NCBI GenBank assembly: GCA_028023455.1
Contig: JAQFVV010000027.1
Location: 7,749,845-7,813,844, forward strand
Direction: 5' to 3'
Source: Epiperipatus broadwayi
Taxonomy: Eukaryota > Onychophora > Udeonychophora > Euonychophora > Peripatidae
DNA length: 64,000 nt
Shown: piece by piece, positions 44,518 through 57,534 of the stretch
Numbering within the stretch: the first letter of the stretch is position 1
Layout: every line of letters starts with the position of its first letter
Translations under genes and position numbers: made by a program
The notes under the pieces: generated by a model
The model's database searches: none
What the model was told of the DNA's origin: nothing
What the model saw: the letters and a program-made list of their open reading frames with translations, nothing else

Positions 44518-44907
44518 CAGGGGTCCCCAACCTTTTTGCACTTAAGAGCACATTCTGTAATACTGGCCAGGTAGTGGGCACCATTTATTTTTTCAACCAG
44601 GTGGTGGGCACCATTTATTTTTTCAATGTAAATTTATAGTTGGATATTGTTAATAATACACATAATGTACAAAAAAATATTTATTTCAAAAATAAAATTG
44701 TAATATGTAATTAATTTTTACGCTGTAAAAGTATAGTATGCCCTACAATTTGATTACAATATAATACAATAATTTATAAGAAATTTTAAAAATTAAATTT
44801 ATTTGTATCAGATAAATAATTTTTTATCGTGTTCAGATAGCGGCGGGCACATGTAAAATGGTCTGCGGGTGGCATGGTGCCCGCTGGCATAGGGTTGGTG
44901 ACCCCTG
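44518..44907. mobile_element. hAT-type MITE copy 2, perfect 8-bp target duplication
   Basis: Termini CAGGGGTCCCCAACC and GGTTGGTGACCCCTG are inverted repeats. ACTTATCT is exactly duplicated at 44510-44517 and 44908-44915. 390 bp, non-coding, mobilised in trans by a hAT transposase not present here. Internal GTGGTGGGCACCATTTATTT is partially duplicated. Confidence 0.95.
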
Positions 44908-44998
44908 ACTTATCTCTATGTTGTATTATCAAGCTATTAGTCCAAACTGAAAAACATATAAATGTTTTCAATCCAAGCCATCTAGCTTATATAATCAT

Positions 44999-45131
44999 AA
45001 TATAGAAATAAAACAAACTAACTCCTTCTTTTTAAAACTTGATTTATTATGACTATAATCATGAAAAAGAAATCCGAAAGTCATAATAAATCAAGTTTTA
45101 AAAAGGAGTTAGTTTGTTTTATTTCTATATT
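44999..45131. repeat. Near-perfect palindrome
   Basis: Arms of about 53-57 nt (AATATAGAAATAAAACAAAC and CTTGATTTATTATGACT against their complements) around a 24-bp centre. Interrupts the hammerhead-bearing repeat. Confidence 0.9.
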
Positions 45132-45550
45132 AGATATATATGAACTATTTTGAAAAGAAGAACTGTGTGCTGGATATATTAAATTATCTTATATAATCAT
45201 ATAGAACTGAATTCAGTTTAGTTTCTATATATTATGAGGCTCTTAATGTTTTAATAACTATATCAACCTCTTTCCTGTGGCCAAGATTTTGTATAAACCA
45301 ATAAACTATCACATGATCCATCACATGATTTCCGCTTACATGTTGCTGTTTTAGCAGCATACAGTAAGCTTTAATAAAGTAATAATAGATGTCAGATAAC
45401 AGTATAGGGATAGGCATTTATTAAGCATTGCCATCTATTACTATTTACTAAACCTTATAGTAAGTGGCATAGAGAAGGGGAAAATATATTGTTGAAGACA
45501 TTGTGATTCATGTCTTCATTGCTATACATAGTTTGAATCAGTTTAAAATA

Positions 45551-45786
45551 TTTCTGTAGCAATTTTGTTTAATTTAAAACAAAATTTAACGTTAACACAT
45601 AGCATCACGGGTTAAGTTAAAAGTGCAAAGTCACGTTTCATGTCATAACTCATAATCCAAGGCTAAATATTTCTGTAGCAATTTTGTTTAATTTAAAACA
45701 AAATTTAACGTTAACACATTGCATCACGGGTTAAGGTACAAAGTGCAAGGCCACGTTTCATGTCATAACTCATAATCCAAGGTTAG
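45551..45786. repeat. Tandem duplication, period 119 bp
   Basis: Two copies starting TTTCTGTAGCAATTTTGTTT at 45551 and 45670, about 95% identical (CATAGCATC against CATTGCATC; AAGTTAAAAG against AAGGTACAAAG). Recent duplication. Confidence 0.96.
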
Positions 45787-46749
45787 TAGCTTAAAAATTT
45801 TATGGTAAATAGTTTAAAATATGTTGCTATGCAACAAATGAATTAATTCACCGACAGCGCAGCAGGCAGTTTTGAGAGAAAATTCTCACTCAGACACACG
45901 TTCATGTATGAGTAGAGTTAAGTTAAAAGTGAGACATTTTTTGACTTTATGTGAATCAGATTACTGCTTTTACTAAATCACGTGGTCCTGCTTACCAAAT
46001 CAGTTTTAAATGATAGCTGTCTCGTTGTGAAACTGGGGTTTATCTCATTTAAAACTCGAAAAAGTTCTCATAATTTCCAAGTCTACAGATTGAAGTGAAA
46101 ATATTAAATTTACAACATTATAAATAAGTGTGATCCATTGATTTAAAAACTTAACGATTTTTGGATGAATTCCTAAATGGATAAGGGGGGTCAGTTGATG
46201 TGAAACTGTCCAGCGTGCATGTGTTGGGGTGTCAGATTTGGAATAGAAGTCCCAAGTAATGAAATCATTCGATTATTATTAATGCGAACAATTTGTCGTT
46301 TGGTGCTAAAACGTCTCGCTTAATCGACCAAGCATTTGATTTATTTTAGTGTCTATGTTGCTATTTATCGACCAATGTTTTTGAAAACTTAATATACATA
46401 TATATCTTGCGTATTGTTTTTTTTTTTTTACCTGATTAAATCAACTGGCAAGAAACAATCTTTCATCACGTGATCATTTCCTCTGAAAATGACATTTCAA
46501 ACGATTAATGGTTTGCAAAAGAAATATTTACTTAAGTTGAAATAACAAAAAGAAATTGTAATTATTTCAAATATAATAATAAGCTTTAGTTTAAAATATT
46601 TTTAATTACTATATTTTTTTATTCTTAACGTGCTTTACCTTTTTTCCGCTTATTTTCGTATGTTTATTTTTATTTCGGGGCGAAGGAATAAAATTAATTA
46701 GCTGTTTTGAGGTAACTCCCCCTCCCCTCAATTGTATCCATGCTCACGC
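45787..46749. other. Spacer, nothing recognised
   Basis: Slightly more GC-rich at 45850-46350, but I find no ORF or family match. Confidence 0.45.
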
Positions 46750-48292
46750 ATGTATTTGTATGTTTGTAAGATAAGGCTCCTGTTGAAAAAAATGTTAGAT
46801 AGAGATGGCCTTTTTTCTTTCAAATATTTATTAAATAAGTACAATGTTTACAATGACAATTATGAATACATGATAAATTAAAAGGGGGAGGGGGTATTAC
46901 AAACATAAAGAAGAATTAGTATTTGTACCTGAGGATAGATAAATGTAAGATGGTAACATTGTGGGCAAAAGGTAAACGTGAATTCCCGGTCTACTGTGAA
47001 CACACAAGTAGGCCAATTAAACTCACCCAGACAAATTACCTCACACTACCAAGAGTCACTTAATCAATCTAGAGTTCGGTCAGATCACCGCTGGAAAAAA
47101 CTCTGCAACTATGGATGCTTAGGTATTATATGCTAAATCTGATGGGTTCAGTTTATTATTATCCATTTGGATAACATAAAAATCTGACCGTATAATTACT
47201 TTAAAAAAAAACTTCTTTTTTTGTAGAATTATTTTTAAAAAAATTGGCTTTAAATGTTTTACTTCCAATTAATGCAATAATATGAGCAACTGTCATTAGA
47301 GCGTCGCTAAGCGTAAAATTGAGAAAATAGTTAAAATTGGGCCTATAAATATGCAAAACGATTTAAAAAAACAGAAAAATGGTTTAAATTTAAAAAGACT
47401 GTTAATTGACATGTTAACTGTTTAAAAAAAGATGAAAAACCTGTATTGGGAACCTTATTGTATAAATTTAAAGGACCGTGCGGTGTTAGGGTTTATGTCA
47501 TGAAAATATTTGAGTATTACCAAATGTGAGGAATAAATTCGGTTCGAGTTACAATTATGAACTTAGAAATAGACTGTGGCTCTAGTGAATGTGGTCACAG
47601 AACCGTGTAACAGTATTAATTTACGAATGCTTAACTATGAATATGCTGATTTTTTTATTTTTTTTCAAAAAACAAAAAAGGAAGGGAAAGAGGAGATAGG
47701 AAATAATGGTTACGGTAGATATTGGTATAGTGATAATAAGAAAGCCTATTGTCAAAATCTTTTTGTCCAACGGTGAATTTGAATATGGGAAATTTATTAA
47801 ATTTGTGTGATGAACAAACGTTCAGAAATAGGAACTATTGTACTATAGATTATATATTAATAGATAAGTGAGAAACAGAAGAGATACCGCGTAAAAAAAA
47901 AAAAAATCCTAATTTTTAAATAATAGATATGATTAGGAATATGATAGGGTGTGATATTCAAGATAACGTGAATAAAGCATATTCATAGCTAACCATTCGT
48001 AAATTAAACAGTTAACATGTCAATTAACAGTCTTTTTAAATTTCAAACCATTTTTCTGTTGTTGTTGGGGTTTTTTTTACATCATTTTGCATATTCATAG
48101 GCCCAATTTTAACTATGTTCTCAATTTTAAGCTTAGCGACGCTCTAACGACAGTTGCTCATATTATTGCATTAATTGGAAGTAAAACATTTAAATCCAAT
48201 TTTTTAAAAATAATTCTATAATAGAGGCCATCTCTAACATCTTTTTCAACAGGAGCCTTATCTTACAAAAAACAAATACACTTTGTTCAGCA
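46750..48292. mobile_element. Long terminal-inverted-repeat element enclosing a LINE remnant
   Basis: Outer ends pair (GTAAGATAAGGCTCCTGTTG at 46770 against CAACAGGAGCCTTATCTTAC at 48255). Inner arms 47222-47430 and 48000-48222 pair over about 200 bp (TGACATGTTAACTG, GAGCGTCGCTAAGC, CTTCCAATTAATGCAATAAT). The left arm is interrupted by about 410 bp of unrelated sequence (46813-47221). A family 2 LINE endonuclease fragment lies between the arms. No transposase seen. Confidence 0.8.
47510..47990 (+). pseudogene. LINE family 2 endonuclease fragment inside the TIR element
   Basis: Contains EIGNNGYGRYWYSDNKKAYC, then, after stops, NLLNLCDEQTFRNRNYCTID and DYILIDK, the C-terminal part of an EEP endonuclease. 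The same positions at 40.7 kb on the other strand are related. The 66-codon ORF at 47576 is part of it. Confidence 0.65.
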
Positions 48293-51200
48293 AACATCTC
48301 CAAACAAGGATTGATAAATTTAGATTTGACCTAAGGTAGTGAATATTTTCACCTAGGGACTTTATAACTATCAAATAGTATATTAAATGTGAGTAAATAC
48401 TGAAATTATGTAAGCCATAGAACGATCTATTAACCATTGGATATCAGGGCTATTATTTTCTAATTTGTAATTCATAATTTTCCTTTATATAATTTTTGTT
48501 TTCTGGGAATTAATTTAATTTTCTAAGCCTTACATAATAAAAGAGCATGGTTTTGTCTATTGAATATTGTTAGTGTTAATAAATATTATTTTTGTCATCA
48601 ATTCATGCCTATTTGCATTTGTCATCATCTGCATCTCAGAATCTCATAATATTGCCCACATATTTAATTTGCCATTTGATCATAGTAGGTGTAGGACAGA
48701 TACAGATGAAATGATGAAGTTGTGGGATATGAAGAGAAAGGTTAATATAATAAAAAGTGAATGGAGTTTGTTTAGAGTGAATAGAAAATAACCCGAGAAA
48801 TTTTTAAAAAAAAAGTAATTTGCAAAACTAAAATGTTTGGAGAATGAGATAGAAGTAATTTTAAAAATGGGATATATATATATATTGTAACCAAAAAGTC
48901 AGTCAGCAAATCGTAGCCTGACATTGTGAAGCCAAAAACTATAACCGAAATGCCATTACCACAGATTGTAACAGTCTAAATTAATGATACAATACAAAGC
49001 TATTACCATACAATCCACACATGGCCAGGGTACACCATGAAGGCTAATCACAGCATTACTTGAAGATGCATCAAGTTACCCAAATAAACTGTATTATTAT
49101 TTTAATTAACTATACTTCTTCATTACAGGATTTTAAAATAGCATTCCCAAATCTTAATTTATAACTATTCTTTCGATGACTGTTTTTTAAAACCACATTA
49201 TGACCTTAATTTACAGTTTTATTTGTTTGAGACCTGATGGCCAACCATATGCAAGATGGTATAATCTTTGAAAATATCAATCATTTCGTGGTGAATACAG
49301 GCCATTAAATCAAATAGTGGTAATTATAATCTGCTCCATAACATCATAAATGATAACTTATCACGTATCAAGGTTTAAAGTACAGAAATGTTATATAGGG
49401 TAAATGCTTTGCAATGGAAGGTAAGCAATATTGATTTTAAGTTATTTCTTCATTAACCCAAATATTAAATCAAATTCATATTAATGAAACTCTTGGGGAT
49501 AGATAAGTCATCTGTCATAGTTTTAGAAAATAGGTTCGTTTGTTATACTGGCTAGCAAATTTATTATTAATTTAAATATTGATGTCGCAAATATCAATAG
49601 AGGTAACAGATTCTGGATATACCCCAGAATTGATGAAGCAAAGCAGCAGTGATGCAGAAGGTAAATGGGATTTTATATCTTATACATCACAAAATACCCA
49701 AGAATACACACTAAAATACTCTCTGGATGTTCAGTAAACCTTGTATACATCATCAGGGACAATAGGGACTCTATTACTTATGGACTATTTATTATGTTGG
49801 ATCTCTGATTCTATATGTGACTAATAGCAATGGTACAAATAAATTAGGTTATCAAATTAACATTTATTTATGACATAATAAATATGAAAATAGTAATTGA
49901 TTAACAATATTTATAATTTACATAAATGATAAATAACATAAAATAACCACATATAATTAATTGTTCTACATGGACAATGTACATTAATTGGGTAAGTAAA
50001 TAAAATGCTATCGCATGTACTTATTTCTGTGCATGGATATGTGCACAAGTTTCAGATAATACAATTTAAAATTTATTAGAAATATATTGATTTTATCCTT
50101 ATGGGGATGAGCACCTCCAATACATCAAAACTAGAACCAATGCATTTATGCAAAAATTATAATAACAATGACAATAATTGGAATTGATAAATCTGTGAAA
50201 TTTGTCTATAATGAGATATAAAATCAAAAGAAATTTAAACTCCAACTCAACTGAGTTGAGATATCATATAATTTACCTATAATAAGTTATGACCATAATT
50301 CACTTAAATGCTCTTTTATGGCTGATAACAGAACACATTCAACAAACATTAAGAGGAATGAAACAAATGTAAATATTATAATGTATAGAGACATTATGCA
50401 AACATACATTTGTATATACCTCTGGGTATATCCATCCATGCAAGGAATAACAAGCAGTAAGTACCCTGTGGGTTCTTTAAACCATCATCAGAGCAACTAA
50501 TGCAACTGCAGAATGTTCAGTGGATTAATCACCAGCACTGAAACAAACTTAATTGTAAAGATTGTTCTGCAGATTAACCACCAGCAGAAAACAATATGAA
50601 GAATAAGATCAAATAGCAATTATTAGACCACCAACACAGAATAGTATATAGAATATAACAAAATTGTATACAATTATACCATAACATTAATATAATATAA
50701 ACACTTCCAGATAAAAGAAATAAATCGCCCTCATTAATCTACCAAATTGGAAGGCACGTGCTGTTTTGCAAGCATGATTCAGGACCAAAAGATGTAATAA
50801 AAACTCTATTACAGGAAACTATTGAAATAAAGGCTGACCATAGACCAGATAGTATTAAAAATATTACCTAATATTACAACATGAGTATAAGCACAGAACC
50901 CTAAAAAGATGTACCGGATTAAGCCATGTGTAATAATAATACATTATAGATTCATTGAACTAATGATGAAACCCTTCTGAAAATGCTGTTCCCTAAATTG
51001 ACTCTCATCAATCCCTACACCCAAGTTAACAAGTAATTATTTTGCACAATAAATTATATATATATCATGAACTCTACATATTTATAACATAAAATACAAT
51101 AAAACATAAAATGTGTGTTCATTAAATTAATACATGTGGTTCAAATACACTGAAATCCATTGGTTATTAGCCAATCAATGAATAGCACACTTCTTAAACT

Positions 51201-51602
51201 TAATGACAAATATGATTCAAATAAATATTTCTCTTTTTTTAAAAAACAACATAGAAATTTAAAAGTTGATTATATGCTTCTTTATCTCCATTTATAAGAA
51301 ATATTTATAAATAAGTTGCTTTACACATAGGTTTTCTGAAGATCTGAGAAATTTTAAGAGGTAGGATATGTCTAAATTTTAATCAGATTATTTCAAGATT
51401 AATGGAATTGCATGGCTTTACTATATTATTCCAACATTAAATATTTTCATTACTTTAGTTTATTAGTATGAAGCCAAAGAATGATAGTTCGAGCATATAA
51501 TTATCCCACACATGCTATAACAGTCAAAATAGTTCCACATTAGCTGTCTTTTCTTGCAACAACTATATTGCAATTTTAATAAGATAACTCACAATGTTAT
51601 TT
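48293..51602. other. Long AT-rich stretch, nothing firmly recognised
   Basis: 3.3 kb without a gene, RNA gene or repeat ends I can defend. An ORF at 48567-48791 has a non-random C-terminal half (SHNIAHIFNLPFDH...) but no family I can name. Confidence 0.45.
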
Positions 51603-51975
51603 TAAAGGTTTGTAATGATGGTATATTGTAAGATGTTATATGTTGGACTATTTCCATCATTTATGAGTGAATGTTGAATGTATAGAATAGCTCAGTTGGT
51701 AGAGCGATTGTCTTAAATTCGATATTCAAGAATCTAAAGGTATTAGTTCAACTTATAAGCGAATATTATCACTGTGCATATAGGCCAGCAATACCTGAAT
51801 AAGAGTGAAAAATAATACTACTCGAAACGTTGTGTAATTACCAACCTGTATTGTCTATTTGTGTGTGTTATTACTAACAAGTTGTCTGTATTTGGAAAAC
51901 TTAAATAAAGTTTAAAATTTTCTATACATTCAACATTCACTCATAAATGGTGGAAATAGGCCAACATATCACAAC
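51603..51975. mobile_element. Family C element with TIRs and tRNA-like head
   Basis: Ends pair: ACTATTTCCATCATTTATGA and GTGAATGTTGAATGTATAG at the left, CTATACATTCAACATTCACT at the right. Inside, AATAGCTCAGTTGGTAGAGC (A-box, 51687-51706) looks like a tRNA head; the B-box (GTATTAGTTCAAC) is decayed. Same family as 24945-25775 and 28505-28720. Confidence 0.75.
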
Positions 51976-53576
51976 TCACAATGTTGTTTCTAATATAAGT
52001 TCGAAGTGGCGTTATATTTAACTCTTCTTCGTTCAGGCACTAGTATACAAAATATTAAGACAGCATTTTATTCCGCACATATATAAAATTACTAGAGATG
52101 TTAGAGTCGTGAAGTAAATCACTATATCCCAAGTTAAATATTGCATTCTATTCTTCATATATATATATATATAACATTCCCAAATGTGTTAAAGCTCGTG
52201 AGAGCAAAATTTATCCAAAGTTAAGCACAGTACTTCGTTTTGCACTTTCACAACACTACTATGGATTTAAAATTATGAAAGTAAATTTTATTAGCGGCTA
52301 TGCATAATCTGCAAACAATACGAAGTTTCAAATAGACTGATCTTTTAGAGTTGCTATTCCTGTTGTTGCGGTAACAATAATTCCTGTGCATTTTACTTGT
52401 AGACCTTGCAGAAGATTATCAACAGCTAGATTTACAGTTGGTGGACCCCATTTGTTAGGATTTAGTTATACATTTTGCTATTCATACTTGTTAATATTAC
52501 AACTTAAATTACTTAAGATAAGATTTAATTTACCTTTTTTTTCTTTACAAACTTCTTCGAAACTTCCCTTTTTTAATAAGAGAAGTTTCGTTACGTATTT
52601 AACAGTAAAAAATAAAATAAACTTTTAATTTTTATTATACGCTTGTTGTCTCTCAAACAAAAAAAAAAATCTCTCTGGCAATTCTAATTTTTTCTTAGCC
52701 AATTAAATTTCTTCTCATTTGCATATCTGTTTTTTTTAAAAAAAATGAAAATAAAAAGGAAGAAAAAATGCATTCATCTTATCGTATCCTATAAATTAAT
52801 TTAAAAAAAATTAAATAAATCTTTTAATTACACTAAAACAATCTCTAGAATTATTTAAAGAGAAAAACAAATAATAATTATTTGACTTTATCTATTTCCC
52901 TAAACTTGATGTACAAACTGTTGATTCACTTTCAGATTAAGCGCAGCTTACCTAATTTAGTATTTCGAAACAGAGCAAAACATTATAGATAAAAGAAAGA
53001 ATAAAAAATAACAATTATATAACAAGTAAGGTAAAAAAAAAAAAAGGGAATTATATAATCTCATTGTTCAATTAATTTGACGTAAATGACAAGCATACTA
53101 AATGCCAGCCACGATAATCAAGTCATCTGGAAGAAGATAAATTTTTACTAGTTCTACCAAAATATATGGTTACAATATATATAAATGAGTAACAAATAAT
53201 AATTTTTAAGAGTGACTTCCGACAAAAAATGGTTATATTATATCATATCCATAAAAGTGTCATTTGACTTGGCTAACAGGATCTTATACACAAAAATTTC
53301 TGGTTTTAATTAAGAGAAAGCCAGTTTGCATCAAATCCATGTAACAAATATGGGATGTATAATTTGGTAAGGAGGGCTACTTTTAACTGTCAAAAATGAG
53401 CGCTTTGCATTAGCCAAAGAATTCATGAATTTTTAAATGGGCATAGGTAGATATGTTTTGCATGGTGAAATTTTTGTTAGCAAATGAAACTATCCAAGAG
53501 AAACTGCAGTGGACTTTTTTTAAAAGAGATAAAAGCAAATTAAAATTTTTTTAGGTACAGTTTGTGAATATATATA
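51976..53576. other. AT-rich spacer, nothing recognised
   Basis: No gene or repeat family recognised. Homopolymer and AT-rich tracts only. Confidence 0.45.
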
Positions 53577-53915
53577 TTGAAGCAGTCTAAGTCTAATCAT
53601 ATCGAGCTTCGTGCTTCATCTTCCGTAGGGCCCACAATTCAGACCTCGCCGTAGATATATGCTATTTCATCCACACACTATTGAAGCAGTCTAAGTCTAA
53701 TCATATCGAGCTTCATGCTTCATCTTCCATAGTAACCTGCCGCAGGGCCCACAATTCAGACCTCGCTGTAGATATATGCCATTTCATTCACACACTATTG
53801 AAGCAGTCGAAGTCTAATCATATCGAGCTTCGTGCTTCACCTTCCATAGTAACCTGCCACCGGGCCCACAATTCAGACCTCACCGTAGATATATGCCATT
53901 TCACCCACACACTGT
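53577..53915. repeat. Tandem repeat, about 118-bp unit, three copies
   Basis: Units begin TTGAAGCAGTCTAAGTCTAA (53577, 53682, 53800) and run through CATATCGAGCTTCGTGCTTC, GGGCCCACAATTCAGACCTC and TAGATATATGCCATTTCA. The first unit lacks about 13 bp. The ORF at 53681-53929 is a translation of the repeat. A single unit recurs at 62768. Confidence 0.95.
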
Positions 53916-54252
53916 ATTATAATAATTAAAGGAAAGCTTTAAAAATATTCAGTAAAATAAAACAGTGGTGTGCGCGGTATGTATATATATAAGCAATAAC
54001 CTTAGCAATATTATTGTTGAAAATTAGACATTTTCTTTATATAATTGTAACTATTTTATATATGTGTGTGTGTTTTAATTAACATGTTAGAATTTAAAAA
54101 CAAAATGAACAATGGGGAAGGCTCGAAATACTTAATAAGCTGAAGTGATCTTTATCTGGAGACAGATTATTTTCACTAATTAGAACTAAAATTTAATTAA
54201 AATTATCAGGAATCTCTTTTTTAGTTCGTTTGCAAATCTTTACAAATATTTA

Positions 54253-54670
54253 AAATGTTCTCCTGTACATGAGGGGTCAGAATGACTAATGTGTCAACAT
54301 GGGTAGGATGACAACCTTGGCACTAACAAGGGCTTTGAACGTTCCATCATCAGATTTTCAATGAAATGGAAGGCTAAAGAGTTGTGAGTTGGAATAGTTT
54401 GAAGCCTGTCCATTAAAGTATAAAGATTGGCTATCTTAATATAAAGCTGAGTACTGATTATATATATGTGTGAGGATAGTAATCTAGACCAATTGATGAT
54501 TGCTGGTTTAGCATGAAATACGTATATTGGTGATTGTTTATCTTTTCAACATGCCTGTGATCAGGTGGGTCAGCAATATGAGATGGCACTGAGAGTGGTG
54601 GGTCATGTAAAAGTCTGAGTTCAAACCCCACATATATTACACATATAAATGCAAGTTATTTCGAGCCTTA
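54253..54670 (+). mobile_element. Family B element inserted in module copy 1
   Basis: Starts ACATGAGGGGTCAGAATGAC and runs through GTTCCATCATCAGATTTTCA, GCTGGTTTAGCATGAAATAC and CTGAGTTCAAACCCC. Absent from the aligned position of copy 2 (about 63215). Confidence 0.85.
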
Positions 54671-54784
54671 TCTGTTTTAAAAAAATTTGCTAATTAAATA
54701 TTTTACTAATTAAAATCAAGAGATTACAGGGATAGCTGTAGGCAAGTGAAACTGCATTCTTGGGGGGGGGGGGGATTATAAAGG

Positions 54785-54840
54785 TATAAAATGGTCTACA
54801 GAACAAAAGATTATGATTCTTCTTGAGTTCTTTATTCAGT
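54785..54840 (+). promoter_or_regulatory. Candidate core promoter (module copy 1)
   Basis: TATAAAATGG at 54785-54794 aligns with the TATA box of copy 2. A TCAGT initiator-like pentamer lies 51 nt downstream, too far for a standard arrangement. A possible splice donor GAA|GTAACA lies at 55061. Confidence 0.35.
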
Positions 54841-55350
54841 AGTCAGTATTATTATTATCAGTAATTTTCCAGAATAATTCAAGTTTAAGAAGTTAAGACA
54901 AGTTTGATGCTATGAACTTTGAGTAGCGGGAATTCAGCGCCTTTCTTCTTTTCTCAGAGACTGTTTGCCTGCTGCTGCTGTGTTCCATCCATCTGACCAT
55001 CTGCACAAAATGAGTGAGTGCTGACCCTGATTGCTTCCTGCTATGCTGTGCTTTCCTGAAGTAACATTACTTAATGAAGAGCTGTTTTAAATTTGTATAA
55101 TATGCAATGAAACTATGCCTTTATTAATGTATTAGTGTATAATTCCTGTTAATTTTGTTCTTGAACTCTCTCTGTAATAGAATTTTTAACTTACCTTTCA
55201 TGCTTGAACTTTTATATGTAACTTTGTGCAGCTCCATTAGATATTTTTAACTTATTCGTTTTATATATGTAGACAATTTATGCTCTTTAATTGATATGCC
55301 AATATCATTCAACCTCGCGAGTCTAATAAGGGGTTATTTTAATTGTTTAA

Positions 55351-57296
55351 TGGGGAAAAAAGCAGGGGCTTCATTTAAAATTTATTAGTAAAGTCTTATT
55401 TTTAACTGAAATCACTCGCTAGGTTGGTTTTATATTTAAATCTTTTATTCTCGTTTTCTCATCAAAATTAGTTTATTGTGAATGCATACTGTTGCTTTAT
55501 TATTTGAATTTATTCCTAAATTGTCATTTAAAAGATCGTGAACCCTGATATTGTTATCATCCCATCTTGCCTTCTGATACTAAAAACATTGATGGGAATC
55601 GAATTTCAAATAATTTTATTAGTTTACCCTAAATAGTTAAGAGTTATTATCTGCTGTAATTTCATTGATTCTTTGTTTAAACATATCATTGTGCAGAGGT
55701 CAAAACATTTTCAAGCTCTAGAATATAATGTTTTCTATAATGCTGCTAGCATACTTTTCCTTTCTCTTATGGTACTTACATATATATTTTAATTCCTTTG
55801 TCATTGGGGAGTTCGGAAGTCCAAAGTTCCCATCCTACTTTCTCAAAATCATTCGTAATCAGGGGCATACGGTATTCCCTGCGGAACGTGAGTTTTACGG
55901 GGTTTTGATTGTGTTGTGGAAGTTCCATATAGCTGGCTCTAGGCATTCAAACCCAACCTCTCCATTTGGTACCATTCCACCAAAATGCACAGACATACCA
56001 ACCCTCATTCATTCTCAAATGTGTTAAAATGATGAAGTTTCAAACCACTATAAGATCCGTATTTCTCTAATGACATGCTGGTATCGTTATCATTTTATTT
56101 AATTGATTTAAGCCTGTTTGACCTTTCATTAGTCCACAATAAGGTGTTGGAAATAACGACTCATTCATGAAATATGCCAACATGCTAATTAGTTAGTATG
56201 CTGATTTTAAAACTGCCTTCTTTTAAAATACTAATTGATTTCCATAGTCATAAATCAATACATATTCTCTGTAAAACCTTAATGATTATATATCTTACCT
56301 CTCCCTGTCAATGTAATGCATTGTTTGTTTCTTTTATACGTATTCTAAGGTGCTATTTCTAAAGAATGCCTGTCAAACATATGTAATGATTTTTAAGATT
56401 GTAAATAGATGATTGAGACCATATGTTACTTTGAGCCACCACCCAGTTTCAGAATTTCAATGTAACATTGTAGCCTCTATGGCCCACTGCTGCAGGTGAC
56501 AGAATGTGGTCCCTGCACAGGTGGATCATACTTTAGTGACTTAATAAAGTTGCTTGAGAAAAAAATGATTAATGCTAGTTTATCAAGCATCTTTCTGTAA
56601 TCCGAATCTGTTCCGATCTTGTAAAATATTTTATGCATCCACAACATTACATTTGTAAATATTTGTAAATTGGCATGTTCAACTCCGCACAAGTTACCAC
56701 TCATTACATAAAGAGGATTACATAAAACAATTCCCAAAAATTTGTAAATAGTTAACATTATACCAAAACATGCATATGTGTTCTCATAACATATTATTAA
56801 ATTTATATAATACGTAAATCCTGGTTTCTGAATTATTATTTTCTTTTAATTAATAATTAATAAAGTAACTCTAATAAATGTAAGTCCTTGGCTACTCTTA
56901 TCTTGATCATCATTATCAGTCTGATCTTATGCTCTACCGCTGTGTTTCCAGGCCTGGGATTAAAATAATTGTGCTATATCATCGGGATTGTTGAACATAG
57001 GATCAGAGACTCAAAAAATAGGCAAATAGGTTAGAATTCAGGATTGCTTCAGACCTGTGTATCTCGAGCATGATCGGATTCAAATTACTTTTGCTTGGAT
57101 TTGAGTCATATTGTGTGAGCATACATTTTTGACCGGTACAATATATATGTTTTAAAAATACTATTTAAATGGATTATGTAGAGATAACAAACACAGTTTA
57201 TTATAAAGATTTTAAAATATGCAAAATTAATAGAGAATTTACTTCTACTTGTTTATACAAAAAGTAGAATAAATATTTAAAGAAAAATATACTTAA
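55351..57296. other. Spacer, no gene supported
   Basis: A 99-codon ORF at 55728-56027 and a 93-codon ORF at 56477-56758 (minus) have no recognisable family or splice context. Nothing else seen. Confidence 0.45.
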
Positions 57297-57444
57297 TGAG
57301 ATTAAATAATTGAAATGTAATTAAAAAGAAATAGTTTAGTTTTTTTGCGTATAAAATTAATATATTGTAATGAGACTAAATAATTGAAATGTAATTAAAA
57401 AGAAATAGTTTAGTTTTTTTGCGTATAAAATTAATATATTGTAA
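57297..57444. repeat. Tandem duplication, 74-bp period
   Basis: Two copies starting TGAGATTAAATAATTG and TGAGACTAAATAATTG at 57297 and 57371, identical at about 73 of 74 positions. Confidence 0.97.
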
Positions 57445-57534
57445 TTTATATTTAGTTCAGAGAAAATTAAATGCATAATGCAATGTTTTAATTTTTTTTT
57501 TTTATTAATTTAAATATAGATAAAGCTTTTGTTA

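Larger units (their letters stand above)
44327..45470 (-). mobile_element. Hammerhead-bearing repeat split by a hAT MITE and a palindrome
   Basis: Family landmarks in minus orientation appear in order. The ribozyme core (44395-44441) comes first, then the hAT MITE (44518-44907), then AAATGTTTTCAATCCAAGCC and TAGCTTATATAATC. The palindrome at 45.0 kb follows, then CTGAATTCAGTTTAG and CACATGATTTCCGCTTAC. Matching blocks surround AGTAATAATAGATGTCAGAT at 44.34 and 45.38 kb. Confidence 0.7.
53577..55350 (+). other. Promoter-like module, copy 1
   Basis: Aligns in the same orientation with 62765-64000, about 9.2 kb apart. Order: a 118-bp repeat (three copies here), an AT-rich part, a TATA box (54785), a GCTATGAACTTTGAGTAG block, CCATCCATCTGACCATCTGC, then CTTTGTGCAGCTCCATTA and a CGCGAG...G-run block. 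A family B element (54253-54670) is inserted only here. Could be an LTR pair, a dispersed repeat or a duplicated gene promoter with first exon; no ORF decides it. Confidence 0.65.

Noticed and set aside
53681-53929. 82-codon ORF with internal peptide repeat
   Set aside because: The peptide repeat simply mirrors the 118-bp DNA repeat; the unit is shifted in frame by indels elsewhere.
55728-56027. 99-codon hydrophobic ORF
   Set aside because: No recognisable domain, no splice or promoter context and no conserved copy in the related module at 62.8 kb within the window.
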